Assembly (NCBI GenBank): GCA_947629915.1
Contig: CANRFN010000015.1
Coordinates: 1-64,000 of the forward strand
Length of the DNA: 64,000 bases
From: an uncultured Oscillospiraceae bacterium
Lineage (GTDB): Bacteria; Bacillota; Clostridia; Oscillospirales; Oscillospiraceae
Reading direction: 5' to 3'
In this document: positions 52,830 through 61,389 of the stretch, piece by piece
How the letters are laid out: each line of letters opens with the position of its first letter
Position numbering within the stretch: the first letter of the stretch is position 1
The notes under the pieces: generated by a model
Told to the model about the DNA's origin: nothing
The model's database searches: none
What the model saw: the letters and a program-made list of their open reading frames with translations, nothing else
Made by a program: the position numbers and the translations under genes

Positions 52830-52917
52830 TGATTTTTTCCTCCTATTTGAGTTGGGGGCGGGACTGTGCCGCCCGTAGTGGTTGGCTTTCCTTGGGGGAT
52901 GGTTCCACCAGCTGCCG

Positions 52918-53649
52918 TCAGAGGGAGGAACGCCGTCTCAGCAGGACCATGGCCCCAGCAGAGAAGACTGCCAGAGTGAGCCAGATGGCGATGGTGCCGA
53001 TCTCCCCGGTGGGCGGAGAATTGTCCGCGGGAGCTTCGGCCAGAGGCACCTCATCGTCCGCAAGGGCGGTGAGGGACTCATACACCAGGGTCACCGTCAC
53101 GTCTTCTGTGAGGATGCCTTCGGTCTCCCCTTCGGCACCTACGAAGCCGTAGTTGTCCAGGGCGGGTGCGGTCACCTCATAGAGGCTGGCACCCCGCTGC
53201 TGGGTGGTCTCCGCCTCCCGGATGACGTTGCCGTCCGTATCCTGGAAGCACACGGTGATGGTGAAGTAGCCAGACAGGCTGGGGTCATCGCTGAGGGGCG
53301 GGTCTTCGTCCGGAATGTCGTCATAGGGCGGGTCCACTTCCGGGATCTCTACGCTGGTGGTATCCATGGCGACATACACCATGGTGATGGTTACATCGGC
53401 GATTACAATGCCGGAGGGCTCACCCTCCACGCGGTCGAAGGCGTATCCGTCGATGGCGATGGCCGTCACATCATACAGGGAGCCCGCCTCATACGAGGAG
53501 ACATCCGGCTCGTGGATGGGGGTGCCATCCTGGTCTACGTACTGTACCGTGACGGTGTATGCTGCGCCGCCCTCCGCGGCAAATGCGGGAACGGCCAATA
53601 GGAACAAGAGCAGCAGTGTGGTGATACTGGCGATGGTTCGTTTTGCCAT
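52918..53649 (-). CDS. MucBP-repeat protein with SPPTG sortase signal
   Basis: 243 residues. The signal peptide ends near AFA. Two MucBP-like repeats follow: YTVTVQYVDQDGTPIHEPDV.. to ITMVYV, and FTITVCFQDTDGNVIREAET.. to VTLVYE. The C-terminus is a cell-wall sorting signal: NSPPTGE, a hydrophobic helix (IWLTLAVFSAGAMVLL) and RRRSS. The SPxTG form resembles the (S/P)PxTG motif of clostridial class B-type sortases rather than LPxTG. 88 bases upstream of SLH gene 1 on the same strand, so they may share an mRNA. Likely a surface adhesin. Confidence 0.85.
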   Translation of the reverse strand: MAKRTIASITTLLLLFLLAVPAFAAEGGAAYTVTVQYVDQDGTPIHEPDVSSYEAGSLYDVTAIAIDGYAFDRVEGEPSGIVIADVTITMVYVAMDTTSVEIPEVDPPYDDIPDEDPPLSDDPSLSGYFTITVCFQDTDGNVIREAETTQQRGASLYEVTAPALDNYGFVGAEGETEGILTEDVTVTLVYESLTALADDEVPLAEAPADNSPPTGEIGTIAIWLTLAVFSAGAMVLLRRRSSL

Positions 53650-54044
53650 GTTGTCGCTCTCCTTTGCTTTTCGGTTGGAAGCGAACGTGGCGGCCGGGCT
53701 GCCATAGCATATGCCTTAGGCCCCGTAGCTTTGCGTCCCGGAATTTCTCCCGGTTTGCCGTTTCAGATCACTTGGGGAATGGCTGTGATGGAGCTTCAGG
53801 TCGGGCTGGTTTTGGCCATCTCCTCCTCTCTGTGCTGTTTCCAATGGTAGATGGGTGCTGTCGTAGGGTGAATGTGCCTGCGGCCTCGTTCCTCAATCTG
53901 GGGCTATTATCGCATAAAAAAGGGCAAGGATTTGCAAAATGTGAAATAGACCGTAATGCCTGCGGAATCGACAGAGCGGATTATCATTGGGACAATATTT
54001 CGAATTATTTGGGGATTTTTGGGGCAAGGGAATGCAAAATTCGA
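53650..54044. other. Upstream region of MucBP gene
   Basis: No gene is supported. An AT-rich patch (53900-54040) has a GATAAT on the minus strand that could be a -10 element, without a good -35. Confidence 0.4.
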
Positions 54045-54078
54045 TAAAAAAGCGGCGAATCGCGCAGGATCCGCCGCC
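54045..54078 (-). terminator. Rho-independent terminator after SLH gene 2
   Basis: On the minus strand GCGGCGGATC pairs with GATTCGCCGC (one mismatch), followed by TTTTTTATCG. Confidence 0.85.
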
Positions 54079-54139
54079 TTTTCGTCATCATTTGGCGACA
54101 ATTGTTTCAGTTTCTTTGGAGGCCTCCCTCCGCCGCGCC

Positions 54140-56710
54140 TTACTCGGCGGAGGTGCTGTCCACGAAGGCCACGGAGAACATGGCTACCTCAGCGCGGGTG
54201 GCGTTCTCCTTGGGATTCAGTTTGCCGTCCGCATTGGGGACGAAGATGCCGTTGGACACAGCCCACAGCATGGCATCCTTGGCCCAGGACTGTACCTGGT
54301 CTGCGTCATCGAAGGCGTCCAGTGCCTCCGCATCATACTCCTGGCTCAGACCCATGATGCCGGCGTAGTTGTACAGGATCACCGCCACTGTCTCGCGGTC
54401 TGTGTTGTCTGCCGGCTTGAAGGTGCCGTCTCCGGAGCCCGCCACGAGGCCGATGTCGCTGGCCCAGTTCACGGCGTGCGAATACCACTGGCCCTGCTCC
54501 ACATCGGAGAAGGAACTTTCGGCCTCGGTCTCAGGCTTGTCGGCCATGTTGTACATCAGGGCTGCCAGCTGGCCGCGGGTGAAGGTGCCCTCCGGGTTGA
54601 ACTTGCCGTTGCCCACGCCGCTCATGAGGCCATAGGAGGTGGCCTTCTGGACGGACTCAAAGTACACCACGTTGGTGTCCAGATCTACGTAGTACGGCTC
54701 ATCGGGATCTGGCTCGGTGGGATCCTTGGGGTCTGGATCGGTGGGATCGGTCTTGCCGGGGTCTGAGGGCTCGGGATCGGTGGGTTCCGTGGATGCATCG
54801 GGATCGGGGTCTTTGGACTCTTCGGGATCCTTGGACTCTTCGGGATCCTTGGACTCTTCGGGATCCTTGGACTCCTCGGGGTCCTTGGATTCGCTGGGAT
54901 CCTTGGACTCCTCGGGGTCCTTGGATTCAGTGGGATCGGGAGTCTTGGACTCCTCAGGATCCTTGGACTCGCCGGGCTCGGGAGTCTTGGATGTCTCGGG
55001 GTCTGTGGACTCGCTGGGCGCAGGGGTCTTGGATGTCTCGGGATCCTTGGACTCGCTGGGTGCAGGAGTCTTGGACGCCTCGGGGTCTGTGGTCTCGCTG
55101 GGTGCAGGGGTCTTGGACGCCTCAGGATCTGTGGACGTTTCCGGATCGGGAGAGGTGCTGGGATCCGGCTCCTCCGGCCACTCCGGATACTCCGGGGCGA
55201 ACTCGGGATCCATCATCTTGCAGTCCGCGCAGATGTGGGTCTCTGGATCGTAGTTGTGCTCACCGAACTTGGATTCCCCGCAGACGCAGTTGAACCAGTG
55301 GCCGGTTTCGTTGTAGGAGATGCTGTAGGTGTACTCATGGGCGGCGGTGTCCACGATGGCGCCGCAGTCCTTGCAGACGCGCCAGTGTTTGTCTGCGTTG
55401 TGCTCCCACTGGTTGTTGGTCTTGAAGGTGTGCTTGTGGTCTGCCTTGGGGGCGCGATAGCTGGGATCGGGTGCGTGGCAGACGGTGCAGACGCCGTCCT
55501 TGAAGGTGTGCTCGGCGGACTCGCTCTTCTCGCCGCAGGCGCACTCTTTCCAGTGGCGGACGCTGTCGTACTGATAGTCGGAGCCGTAGCTGTGGGTGTG
55601 AGCCTTCTCCAGGGCGGGGATCTCCTCGCCCTCTTTGATCACAGCGCCGCAGCCGAGACACACGGTGTCTCCGGTGTAACCGGCCACGCCTTCGGCGGCG
55701 GGCTTGGCGCCCTGAATCTCGGTGCCGCCGGCGTGGTTGTTGGGATCCTTGGAGCCGTAGTAGGCGCCGCAATCAGAGCACTGGGCGGGGCTGTTGCAGG
55801 TGGCAGTGCCGCCGGTGTGGATGGCGCCCTGTTTGGCGGAGCAGCCTTCATCCAGGCAGCTTCTGCTGTGGCCGCCGGCGGCGTTGGCCGTCCAGGCGCC
55901 CCAGTGGTGTCCGGAGAGGGCCTCTTCGATGACGGCGCCGCAGTCCTCGCAGACGGTGGCCACGGTGCGGTCATCGTTGGGGGCCGGGTTGTGAGCCTCG
56001 CTCTCCCGGGCACTGCAGCCGCCGTTCATGCAGTAGCGGTAGTGGGTGCCGGAGCCGGTGTTGATCCAGGAGCTCCAGTTGTGCTCGGTGTGCAGGGCCG
56101 GGCCGTTCTCCATGCCGCAGATGGAGCAGGACACGGGGTCTGTGCAGTTGATGGTGGGCAGGTACTCATGGTTGCCGGTCTCCACCACGGTGCAGCCAGG
56201 GTTGGTGCAGTGCCGGGTGTGGGTGTCTCCGGTGGTCTCCCACGCGCTCCAGTTGTGCTCCCAGTATGCCTCTGCGTGGACATTGCCGCAAATGCAGTAC
56301 CAGGGGAGCAGGCAGCTGCCCCGCTCCTGGAGGTCTGTGGACAGCGTGCAGTCTACGTTGCGGGTCAGGCCGCACTTGGTGCAGATCTCCTCGTGGGTGA
56401 ACCAGCCCTTGAGGCCATTCGGGTTGTACTCCCAGGTGTGGTCGCAGTCGCTGTACAGCGTGCGGCCGCAGATTTTGCATACAGCATCGTCTGAGTGATA
56501 TCCCCGCTGCAGTTCGGCGCCGCAGTAGATGCAGCCCTTCCAATGGTATGTGCCATCGGACTGCCAGCTGCCGGCCTCGTGGCCGCCGGCGTGCTGAGGA
56601 CAGATGTCTTCTTCTTCTGCCGCTGCGCTGACCGCCGGGCAGGCCGGGGCACAGAGCAATAGGGCACTCAGCAGAAGGGCCATGATTCGGCCAAACTTCT
56701 TGGTTGCCAT
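54140..56710 (-). CDS. Secreted S-layer-anchored Cys/His-repeat protein 2
   Basis: 856 residues, a paralogue of the gene at 49785. The signal peptide ends near VSA (about residue 29). Repeats span about 35-570, for example HNWSSWINTGSGTHYRYCMN, CTDPVSCSICGM and HWKECACGEKSESAEHTFKD. An acidic Asp/Pro/Glu/Ser/Lys linker follows (about 575-700) with DPEESK units. Three SLH repeats end it (FTRGQLAALMYNMAD, DRETVAVILYNYAG, TRAEVAMFSVAF). The ATG at 56710 follows AAAGGGGG and a good promoter. Repeat type matches protein 1, but the linker is acidic rather than basic. Confidence 0.92.
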   Translation of the reverse strand: MATKKFGRIMALLLSALLLCAPACPAVSAAAEEEDICPQHAGGHEAGSWQSDGTYHWKGCIYCGAELQRGYHSDDAVCKICGRTLYSDCDHTWEYNPNGLKGWFTHEEICTKCGLTRNVDCTLSTDLQERGSCLLPWYCICGNVHAEAYWEHNWSAWETTGDTHTRHCTNPGCTVVETGNHEYLPTINCTDPVSCSICGMENGPALHTEHNWSSWINTGSGTHYRYCMNGGCSARESEAHNPAPNDDRTVATVCEDCGAVIEEALSGHHWGAWTANAAGGHSRSCLDEGCSAKQGAIHTGGTATCNSPAQCSDCGAYYGSKDPNNHAGGTEIQGAKPAAEGVAGYTGDTVCLGCGAVIKEGEEIPALEKAHTHSYGSDYQYDSVRHWKECACGEKSESAEHTFKDGVCTVCHAPDPSYRAPKADHKHTFKTNNQWEHNADKHWRVCKDCGAIVDTAAHEYTYSISYNETGHWFNCVCGESKFGEHNYDPETHICADCKMMDPEFAPEYPEWPEEPDPSTSPDPETSTDPEASKTPAPSETTDPEASKTPAPSESKDPETSKTPAPSESTDPETSKTPEPGESKDPEESKTPDPTESKDPEESKDPSESKDPEESKDPEESKDPEESKDPEESKDPDPDASTEPTDPEPSDPGKTDPTDPDPKDPTEPDPDEPYYVDLDTNVVYFESVQKATSYGLMSGVGNGKFNPEGTFTRGQLAALMYNMADKPETEAESSFSDVEQGQWYSHAVNWASDIGLVAGSGDGTFKPADNTDRETVAVILYNYAGIMGLSQEYDAEALDAFDDADQVQSWAKDAMLWAVSNGIFVPNADGKLNPKENATRAEVAMFSVAFVDSTSAE
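54790..55145 (-). repeat. Tandem repeats in SLH gene 2 linker
   Basis: Units of 18 bases (encoding DPEESK) run nearly identically five to seven times around 54820-54920, followed by longer variants (DPETSKTPAPSES). Copy-number slippage is plausible. Confidence 0.82.
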
Positions 56711-56788
56711 TTGTTTTTCCCCCTTTAAAATTTGAGACGGGACAGAACAGAGGTTCTGTCCGCTGGTAGACGGACTTTCACAGATACA

Positions 56789-56817
56789 AGGATAGCATAT
56801 TTGGGGCGCTGCGTCAA
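56789..56817 (-). promoter_or_regulatory. SigA-type promoter of SLH gene 2
   Basis: On the minus strand TTGACG (56812-56817) and TATCCT (56789-56794) are 17 bases apart, about 80 bases upstream of the start codon. Confidence 0.65.
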
Positions 56818-57150
56818 GAAGAGTTCGCGGAGCAGACAAACTTCTCACTGATTTGACAATTTTCCAACAATAATGGGAATATCCTGAGGCAAACTGTATA
56901 TTCCTTCCAGCTATATCATCGACCCTGCGTGGCCGGCGTATCTGCAAAAATCGGTACATTCTACGGGCGTTTGGGCCAGCGGATTCCTGGATGGGCGGCG
57001 GAAGAAATATTTGAAAATGAATTTCCAGGTGTTCCCTTTAATAAAGTATAGATTTTTAACAGGTCGAAGGGGACGGCGTCAGGAGGAAAAGAACTGGAAA
57101 AAGGACGGTATGAAACCTTGAAATCGGGCAAGAAATCGTGGAAAATGCAG

Positions 57151-57179
57151 TTGAAACCGCCCCCGCGCTGTGCTATACT
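57151..57179 (+). promoter_or_regulatory. SigA-type promoter of putative small RNA
   Basis: TTGAAA (57151-57156) and TATACT (57174-57179) are 17 bases apart in DNA without a gene. Confidence 0.6.
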
Positions 57180-57185
57180 GAGTGG

Positions 57186-57262
57186 GCGCAGGAGAGGTCC
57201 CGCCTGACAAAAACCTATACTTTTTTAATCCCACAAACTGCCAAACGTTTGGCGGTTTTTTC
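57186..57262 (+). ncRNA. Putative small RNA, about 75 nt
   Basis: A consensus promoter (57151-57179) and a Rho-independent terminator (GCCAAACGTTTGGC, 57240-57253, then GGTTTTTTC) bound about 75 bases without a reading frame. The body has a G-rich 5' part (GGAGAGGTCCCGCC) and a U-rich stretch (ACTTTTTTAA), the usual pattern of an Hfq-binding RNA. A similar GGAGAGGTCCGCC occurs at 57375. No known family is recognised. Confidence 0.5.
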
Positions 57263-57296
57263 TTTTGCTTGAGCATTAAGATTTGCATGCAAGCGA

Positions 57297-57319
57297 AAAC
57301 GGCATCTGATGCCGTTTTG
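57297..57319. terminator. Small hairpin
   Basis: AAAACGGCAT pairs with ATGCCGTTTT across CTG. Symmetrical A/T ends make it a possible bidirectional terminator. Confidence 0.65.
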
Positions 57320-57437
57320 TCTGGTATCCCTCAGCGCAGAAGGGCATTTTCACGGATGCCGCAACTTGAGAGCGGAGAGGTCCGCCATTTGTTCAGACGG
57401 CGGGGTTCCAACCGGGGGATAAGATTATCTGGGTGGT

Positions 57438-57465
57438 AAAAACCTCCCCTGGGGGGAGGTTTTTG
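57438..57465. terminator. Bidirectional terminator
   Basis: AAAACCTCCCC and GGGGAGGTTTTTG with a short loop. No gene ends nearby, so it may end a transcript starting near 57180. Confidence 0.8.
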
Positions 57466-57880
57466 TCAGTCGGGGCGCCGCTGTTCAGCCTATGCGGGGG
57501 GGGAACTGGCCTGGTTCGTTGCACGGACAATAGTTATGAAAGAATGGCTGGAGAGATTCCGATAGTCATATGGCTGGTCTCTCATGGGAATGCCAGCTGC
57601 GGCGTGGGAAAGGCGGATTGTTGAAAGAGGCTGCGCAAGATATCGAAAAAGATCTGAGGTGTACTGCGTTGCGTAGAGTCTGCTCTCAGAACATGCTATC
57701 CTGTATACAAGCGCTTCTCCGCCAGGCCTCAGCAGTACCCTGCACATAGGTTGGGAGGCTATTCGCGAAGAGCGATCTGGGCAACCGGTTTCCGCTCTTC
57801 ATTAGCCCTTGTGCGCCCTGCTGCTAGAAACAGAGCGGTGCTCTCTTCCAATTTCCCTCAATACCCTCCCGGACTTTCCC
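57466..57880. other. No supported gene
   Basis: About 400 bases before the glycosyltransferase promoter. Only chance frames are visible. Confidence 0.45.
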
Positions 57881-57909
57881 TTGCCAACTGCACTGTATCA
57901 GGCTAAAAT
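57881..57909 (+). promoter_or_regulatory. SigA-type promoter of glycosyltransferase gene
   Basis: TTGCCA (57881-57886) and TAAAAT (57904-57909) are 17 bases apart, 39 bases before the start codon. Confidence 0.6.
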
Positions 57910-57948
57910 ATGCGGTATGAACTTGCACGAACCGAAAGGATCCCCTCT

Positions 57949-59610
57949 ATGAAAAACTCTCCTACCAAGGGCCGCTCCCCTTCTAAGGTCCACTCCCCTA
58001 CCAAGGGCCACTCCCCTTCTAAAGGCCGCTCCCCTTCCAAAGGCCGCTCCCCTTCCAAGAGTAACCCGCTCTCCAATCCCCAGTGCGCCTGGCTGGAGCA
58101 GTATGAGACCGTGATTGCGGTCTGCCTGCTTCTCCTGGCGGCTTTCCTCCGGCTGGCCGCTCTCTCAGGTCTCCCCGCCAGCTTGAACCAGGACGAGGCC
58201 TCCTCCGGCTATGAGGCCTGGGCCATCCTCCACTACGGCATGGACCGGTGCGGCGTGGAAAACCCGGTGCTGCTCACCTCCTGGGGCAGCGGGCAGAACA
58301 TCCTGTACTCCTGGCTGGACATGCCCTTCATCGCCGTCCTGGGCCTGAATCTTCTCTCCCTCCGCCTCCCCGCAGCCCTCCTGGGTGTAGCTGCCGTGGC
58401 GGTGTTCTGGCGGCTGGCCCGGTTCTGTCGTGGTGTCCCCTGCGGTCTCACCGCACTGCTTCTCATCACCGTGAACCCCTGGCACATCATGGCCTGCCGC
58501 TGGGCTTTGGAGAGCAACATCATGCCCTTCTTCCTCCTGGCCGGCGTCTTCTGTACCGCAAAGGCCCTGCACACAAAGCCGGCTTGGCTGATCGGGTCCG
58601 GCGTCTGCTTCGCCCTCTGCCTCTACGCGTACGGCACCTCGTTCTTCTTCCTGCTGCTATTTCTGCCCCTGGTGCTCCTCCGGCAGCCCCGGCTCTTCCG
58701 GGAGAAATGGTTCTGGGGCGCCGCAGCTCTCTTTGTGTTCCTGGCCCTGCCCATCACACTGTGTCAGTACATCAACCAGACCGGCGGGGAGAGCATGCGC
58801 TTTCTGGGCTTCACCCTGCCCGCCCTCACCGCACCCCGTCAGGCGGCGGTAAGCGTACTGGGCACCGGGATGGAGGGGCTCAAAGACAATCTGAAAAGCC
58901 TGGCCAACCTCCTCATCACCCAGTCTGATGGGCTCCGTTACAACGCCATCCCCGGGTATGGCCTCTTCTACTTCTTCGGCCTCCCCCTCACCATCATTGG
59001 CGTCTGCACCAGCCTCCACAGCAAAAACCTGAGAGAACAGGCCATCCGTCTGGCCCTGCTCGCCGGTGGGATTGCAGCCTGCCTTATCACCGTGAACGTG
59101 AACCGGGTGAACATGCTGTGGCTGCCCATGCTGTACTTCCAGGCGGTGGCCCTGGACTGGGGCATTCGGGTTCTCCCCAAGATCGCCAAGGCAATTCCCG
59201 TTCTGGTGCTTGCGGTCTGCTTCGTCCTCTTTGCCGCGGAGTACACCAAGGGCCTGCAGGAGACCTCCAACCTGGACGGCCTGCAGGAGTCCCTCTCCTG
59301 GGCGGAGGAGCACGCAGACGGGCCAGTGTATGTCACGGACAAGATCCCGGCCCCATATATGCTGGTGCTGTTCCTGGAGCAGACGCCCCCGGAGGAGTTT
59401 GTCTCTACTGCTGTCTACGACAACCCCTCCAGCGCCTTCCGCAACGTGGTCTCGTACGGCAACTGGCGCTTTACCGGCGCCCAGTCTGAGGCCCGGCTCT
59501 ATGTGGTGACCCGGTATGAGGCCGCCAGCACCTTTGCAGACTGTGCGCAGGAGGCCGCCTTCGGAAAGTACGTGGTCTGCCGCCCGCCGGATCCACAGCC
59601 GGCTTTCTGA
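57949..59610 (+). CDS. Integral-membrane glycosyltransferase (ArnT/GT39-83-like)
   Basis: 553 residues. The first 42 are an unusual repeat (see 57958-58065). About 11-12 membrane helices follow. The first extracytoplasmic loop has SLNQDEASSGYEAWAI with the Asp-Glu of GT-C enzymes, and WLDMPFIAVLGLNLLSLRLP is typical of ArnT/PMT-like transferases that use polyprenyl-linked sugars. A soluble tail (about 430-553) is likely extracytoplasmic. AAAGGA precedes the ATG at 57949. Acceptor unknown; wall polymer or surface-protein glycosylation is plausible. Confidence 0.85.
   Translation: MKNSPTKGRSPSKVHSPTKGHSPSKGRSPSKGRSPSKSNPLSNPQCAWLEQYETVIAVCLLLLAAFLRLAALSGLPASLNQDEASSGYEAWAILHYGMDRCGVENPVLLTSWGSGQNILYSWLDMPFIAVLGLNLLSLRLPAALLGVAAVAVFWRLARFCRGVPCGLTALLLITVNPWHIMACRWALESNIMPFFLLAGVFCTAKALHTKPAWLIGSGVCFALCLYAYGTSFFFLLLFLPLVLLRQPRLFREKWFWGAAALFVFLALPITLCQYINQTGGESMRFLGFTLPALTAPRQAAVSVLGTGMEGLKDNLKSLANLLITQSDGLRYNAIPGYGLFYFFGLPLTIIGVCTSLHSKNLREQAIRLALLAGGIAACLITVNVNRVNMLWLPMLYFQAVALDWGIRVLPKIAKAIPVLVLAVCFVLFAAEYTKGLQETSNLDGLQESLSWAEEHADGPVYVTDKIPAPYMLVLFLEQTPPEEFVSTAVYDNPSSAFRNVVSYGNWRFTGAQSEARLYVVTRYEAASTFADCAQEAAFGKYVVCRPPDPQPAF
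57958..58065 (+). repeat. Six 18-bp tandem repeats encoding SPxKGx
   Basis: Six units encode SPTKGR, SPSKVH, SPTKGH, SPSKGR, SPSKGR and SPSKSN at the cytoplasmic N-terminus of the glycosyltransferase. The DNA units are near-identical, so unit number may vary by slippage without changing frame. Confidence 0.9.
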
Positions 59611-59642
59611 TCTCCCCCAAGAGACGATGAGGAGGAGAGTTC

Positions 59643-60935
59643 TTGCCAAGCAATCGAACTGTTTTGAGCCTCTTCTCCTCTGCCGGGATCGGCGAATTGG
59701 GTGTGGAAGCCGCAGGGCTGTCTATCCTGGTGAACAACGAGCTGGTTCCAAACCGCTGTGCGATCTATCAAGAGAACCACCTCAAAACCCACACCATCTG
59801 CGGGGACATCTGGGAGAAGGAGGACGAGATCCTGTCCGCCTGGAGGGAGCGGTCTGCTGAGAACCCGTTTCTGGTCTATACCACGCCGCCCTGTCAGGGA
59901 ATGTCCTCTAACGGCGCGGGAAAACTGCTCTCCGAGATCCGCCAGGGGAACCGCCATCCGGAGGACCCGAGAAACCGGCTGATTCTCCCAACCATGCACA
60001 TCGTGAAGGCCCTCCGCCCGGTCTGGCTGCTGTTGGAGAACGTGCCCACCATGGGCAACACCGTGATCCGAGACAAGGACGGCATTCCCATCCGCATCCT
60101 GGACTACATCCAGCGGGAACTGGGAGACGAATACTGCGGGGCCGCCTCTGTGGTGAACTGCGCGGACTACGGCATTCCCCAGACGCGCAGGAGACTGATC
60201 ACTCTCTTCACCAGGAGCGAGCGCGGGAGGACGTACTGGAACACCCACGGCACCTTCTTGCCGCCGATCACCCATTCTGAGGTGCCCACCGCATCCACGA
60301 AGAAGTGGGTCTCCCTGCGGGATTCCATCGGAGATCTTCCCCCGCTGGACGCGAGGAAGGGCAGGAATGCACGGCGAGATGTTCACCCCTGGCACTTCGT
60401 CCCTGTTATGAGAGATGAGAAGTACTGGTGGATGGAACACACACCGGAGGGCTGCACGGCGTACAACAACCAGTGGGTGAACCCCAAGTGCGGTTTTCAG
60501 GGGAACCGGCTGCACGGGAGCCAAGTTGAGCGCGGCCACCACACGGCGAATCGGGACACGCCGATCTACTGCGAGCGGTGCGGGTCCCTGCTGCCCCGCC
60601 CCACCCTTGTGGACAAGGCAACCGGCGAGCGCAGGCTGCTGAACGGCTACGACACCGCTTATCGCCGGATGGAGTGGGACGTCCCCGCCCCCACCCTGAC
60701 GCAGAACCTCCTGTTCGAGTCGTCAGACAAGAAAGTGCACCCGGAGCAGACCCGGGTACTGTCCCTCTATGAGGCCCTGATCCTGCAGACCATCACGGAG
60801 TACAGTTTCTCCCTCACCATCCAGGGAAAGTACATCTCCAAGAACCTCTGTGCTGAGATCATCGGCGAGAGCGTCCCGCCAAGGTTGATCGAGATGATCT
60901 GCCGGCATATCGTCTCGATCTCGAACGATGCGTAA
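59643..60935 (+). CDS. DNA (cytosine-5)-methyltransferase, orphan
   Basis: 430 residues. Motif I is VLSLFSSAGIGELG, motif IV TTPPCQGMSSNG with the catalytic Cys 84, motif VI WLLLENVP, motif VIII QTRRRLI, and IX-X around LIGES-like CAEIIGESVPPRLIEMI. A CERCGSLLPRPTLVD insert in the target-recognition region (about 315-345) may bind zinc. It starts with TTG (59643) after GAGGAGG. No restriction endonuclease gene is in view, so it may be regulatory or a phage-evasion relic. The target sequence cannot be read. Confidence 0.92.
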   Translation: MPSNRTVLSLFSSAGIGELGVEAAGLSILVNNELVPNRCAIYQENHLKTHTICGDIWEKEDEILSAWRERSAENPFLVYTTPPCQGMSSNGAGKLLSEIRQGNRHPEDPRNRLILPTMHIVKALRPVWLLLENVPTMGNTVIRDKDGIPIRILDYIQRELGDEYCGAASVVNCADYGIPQTRRRLITLFTRSERGRTYWNTHGTFLPPITHSEVPTASTKKWVSLRDSIGDLPPLDARKGRNARRDVHPWHFVPVMRDEKYWWMEHTPEGCTAYNNQWVNPKCGFQGNRLHGSQVERGHHTANRDTPIYCERCGSLLPRPTLVDKATGERRLLNGYDTAYRRMEWDVPAPTLTQNLLFESSDKKVHPEQTRVLSLYEALILQTITEYSFSLTIQGKYISKNLCAEIIGESVPPRLIEMICRHIVSISNDA

Positions 60936-61025
60936 ACGTGGCCTTTGGCGTACGATCCACTGAGAGACGGGAGAACCGGGCAAACACCGCTAAAACCATT
61001 GGATAAGCAAAAGGAGCTGAACACG

Positions 61026-61250
61026 ATGCCGCACACAATTCAGACCCGTGATTGGAAGGACACAACGGCAACCACCCAACACGGCTATGAGGAGAAAAGG
61101 TTCCTGGCCACAGCCTATTCCAAGTTGGCCGAGGCGGATGCCGAGATCAGGGACGGAAAAGTATCAGATGCCCGCGAGGGACTCAGGGATCTGCGCAAGA
61201 AATATGGCCTGTCCACTCCTGAGAAACGATCCCCTTCAACGCGCCCTTGA
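61026..61250 (+). CDS. Small antitoxin-like protein
   Basis: 74 residues after AAGGAG at 61010. The C-terminus LAEADAEIRDGKVSDAREGL then RDLRKKYGL resembles the toxin-binding tails of Phd/RelB-type antitoxins (A..DI..G+...A...LR.KYG). The N-terminal half lacks a clear DNA-binding domain, and no toxin gene follows. It is 90 bases downstream of the methyltransferase and probably cotranscribed. An orphan antitoxin is the best reading, with low certainty. Confidence 0.6.
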   Translation: MPHTIQTRDWKDTTATTQHGYEEKRFLATAYSKLAEADAEIRDGKVSDAREGLRDLRKKYGLSTPEKRSPSTRP

Positions 61251-61312
61251 CGCCGCAACACGCGATATCACGGTGTCATAGGAGAACATGCAGGATGCGG
61301 CCGGTCCTGCAG

Positions 61313-61353
61313 GCAAGCGCAGCGTCCCTGGACAGATTCTGTCCAGGGGCGCT
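61313..61353. terminator. Hairpin between convergent genes
   Basis: CCCTGGACAG pairs with CTGTCCAGGG across ATT, extended by outer GCAAGC/GCTTGC pairs. It lies between the small antitoxin-like gene and the minus-strand HemZ operon. Confidence 0.75.
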
Positions 61354-61389
61354 GCTTGCGCTCTTTGGTTGTTCCGGTCCCATCATCCA

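Noticed and set aside
50640..58065. CRISPR arrays suggested by tandem repeats
   Set aside because: The repeats at 50640, 54790 and 57958 are in-frame codon repeats in protein linkers, with no spacers and no cas genes.
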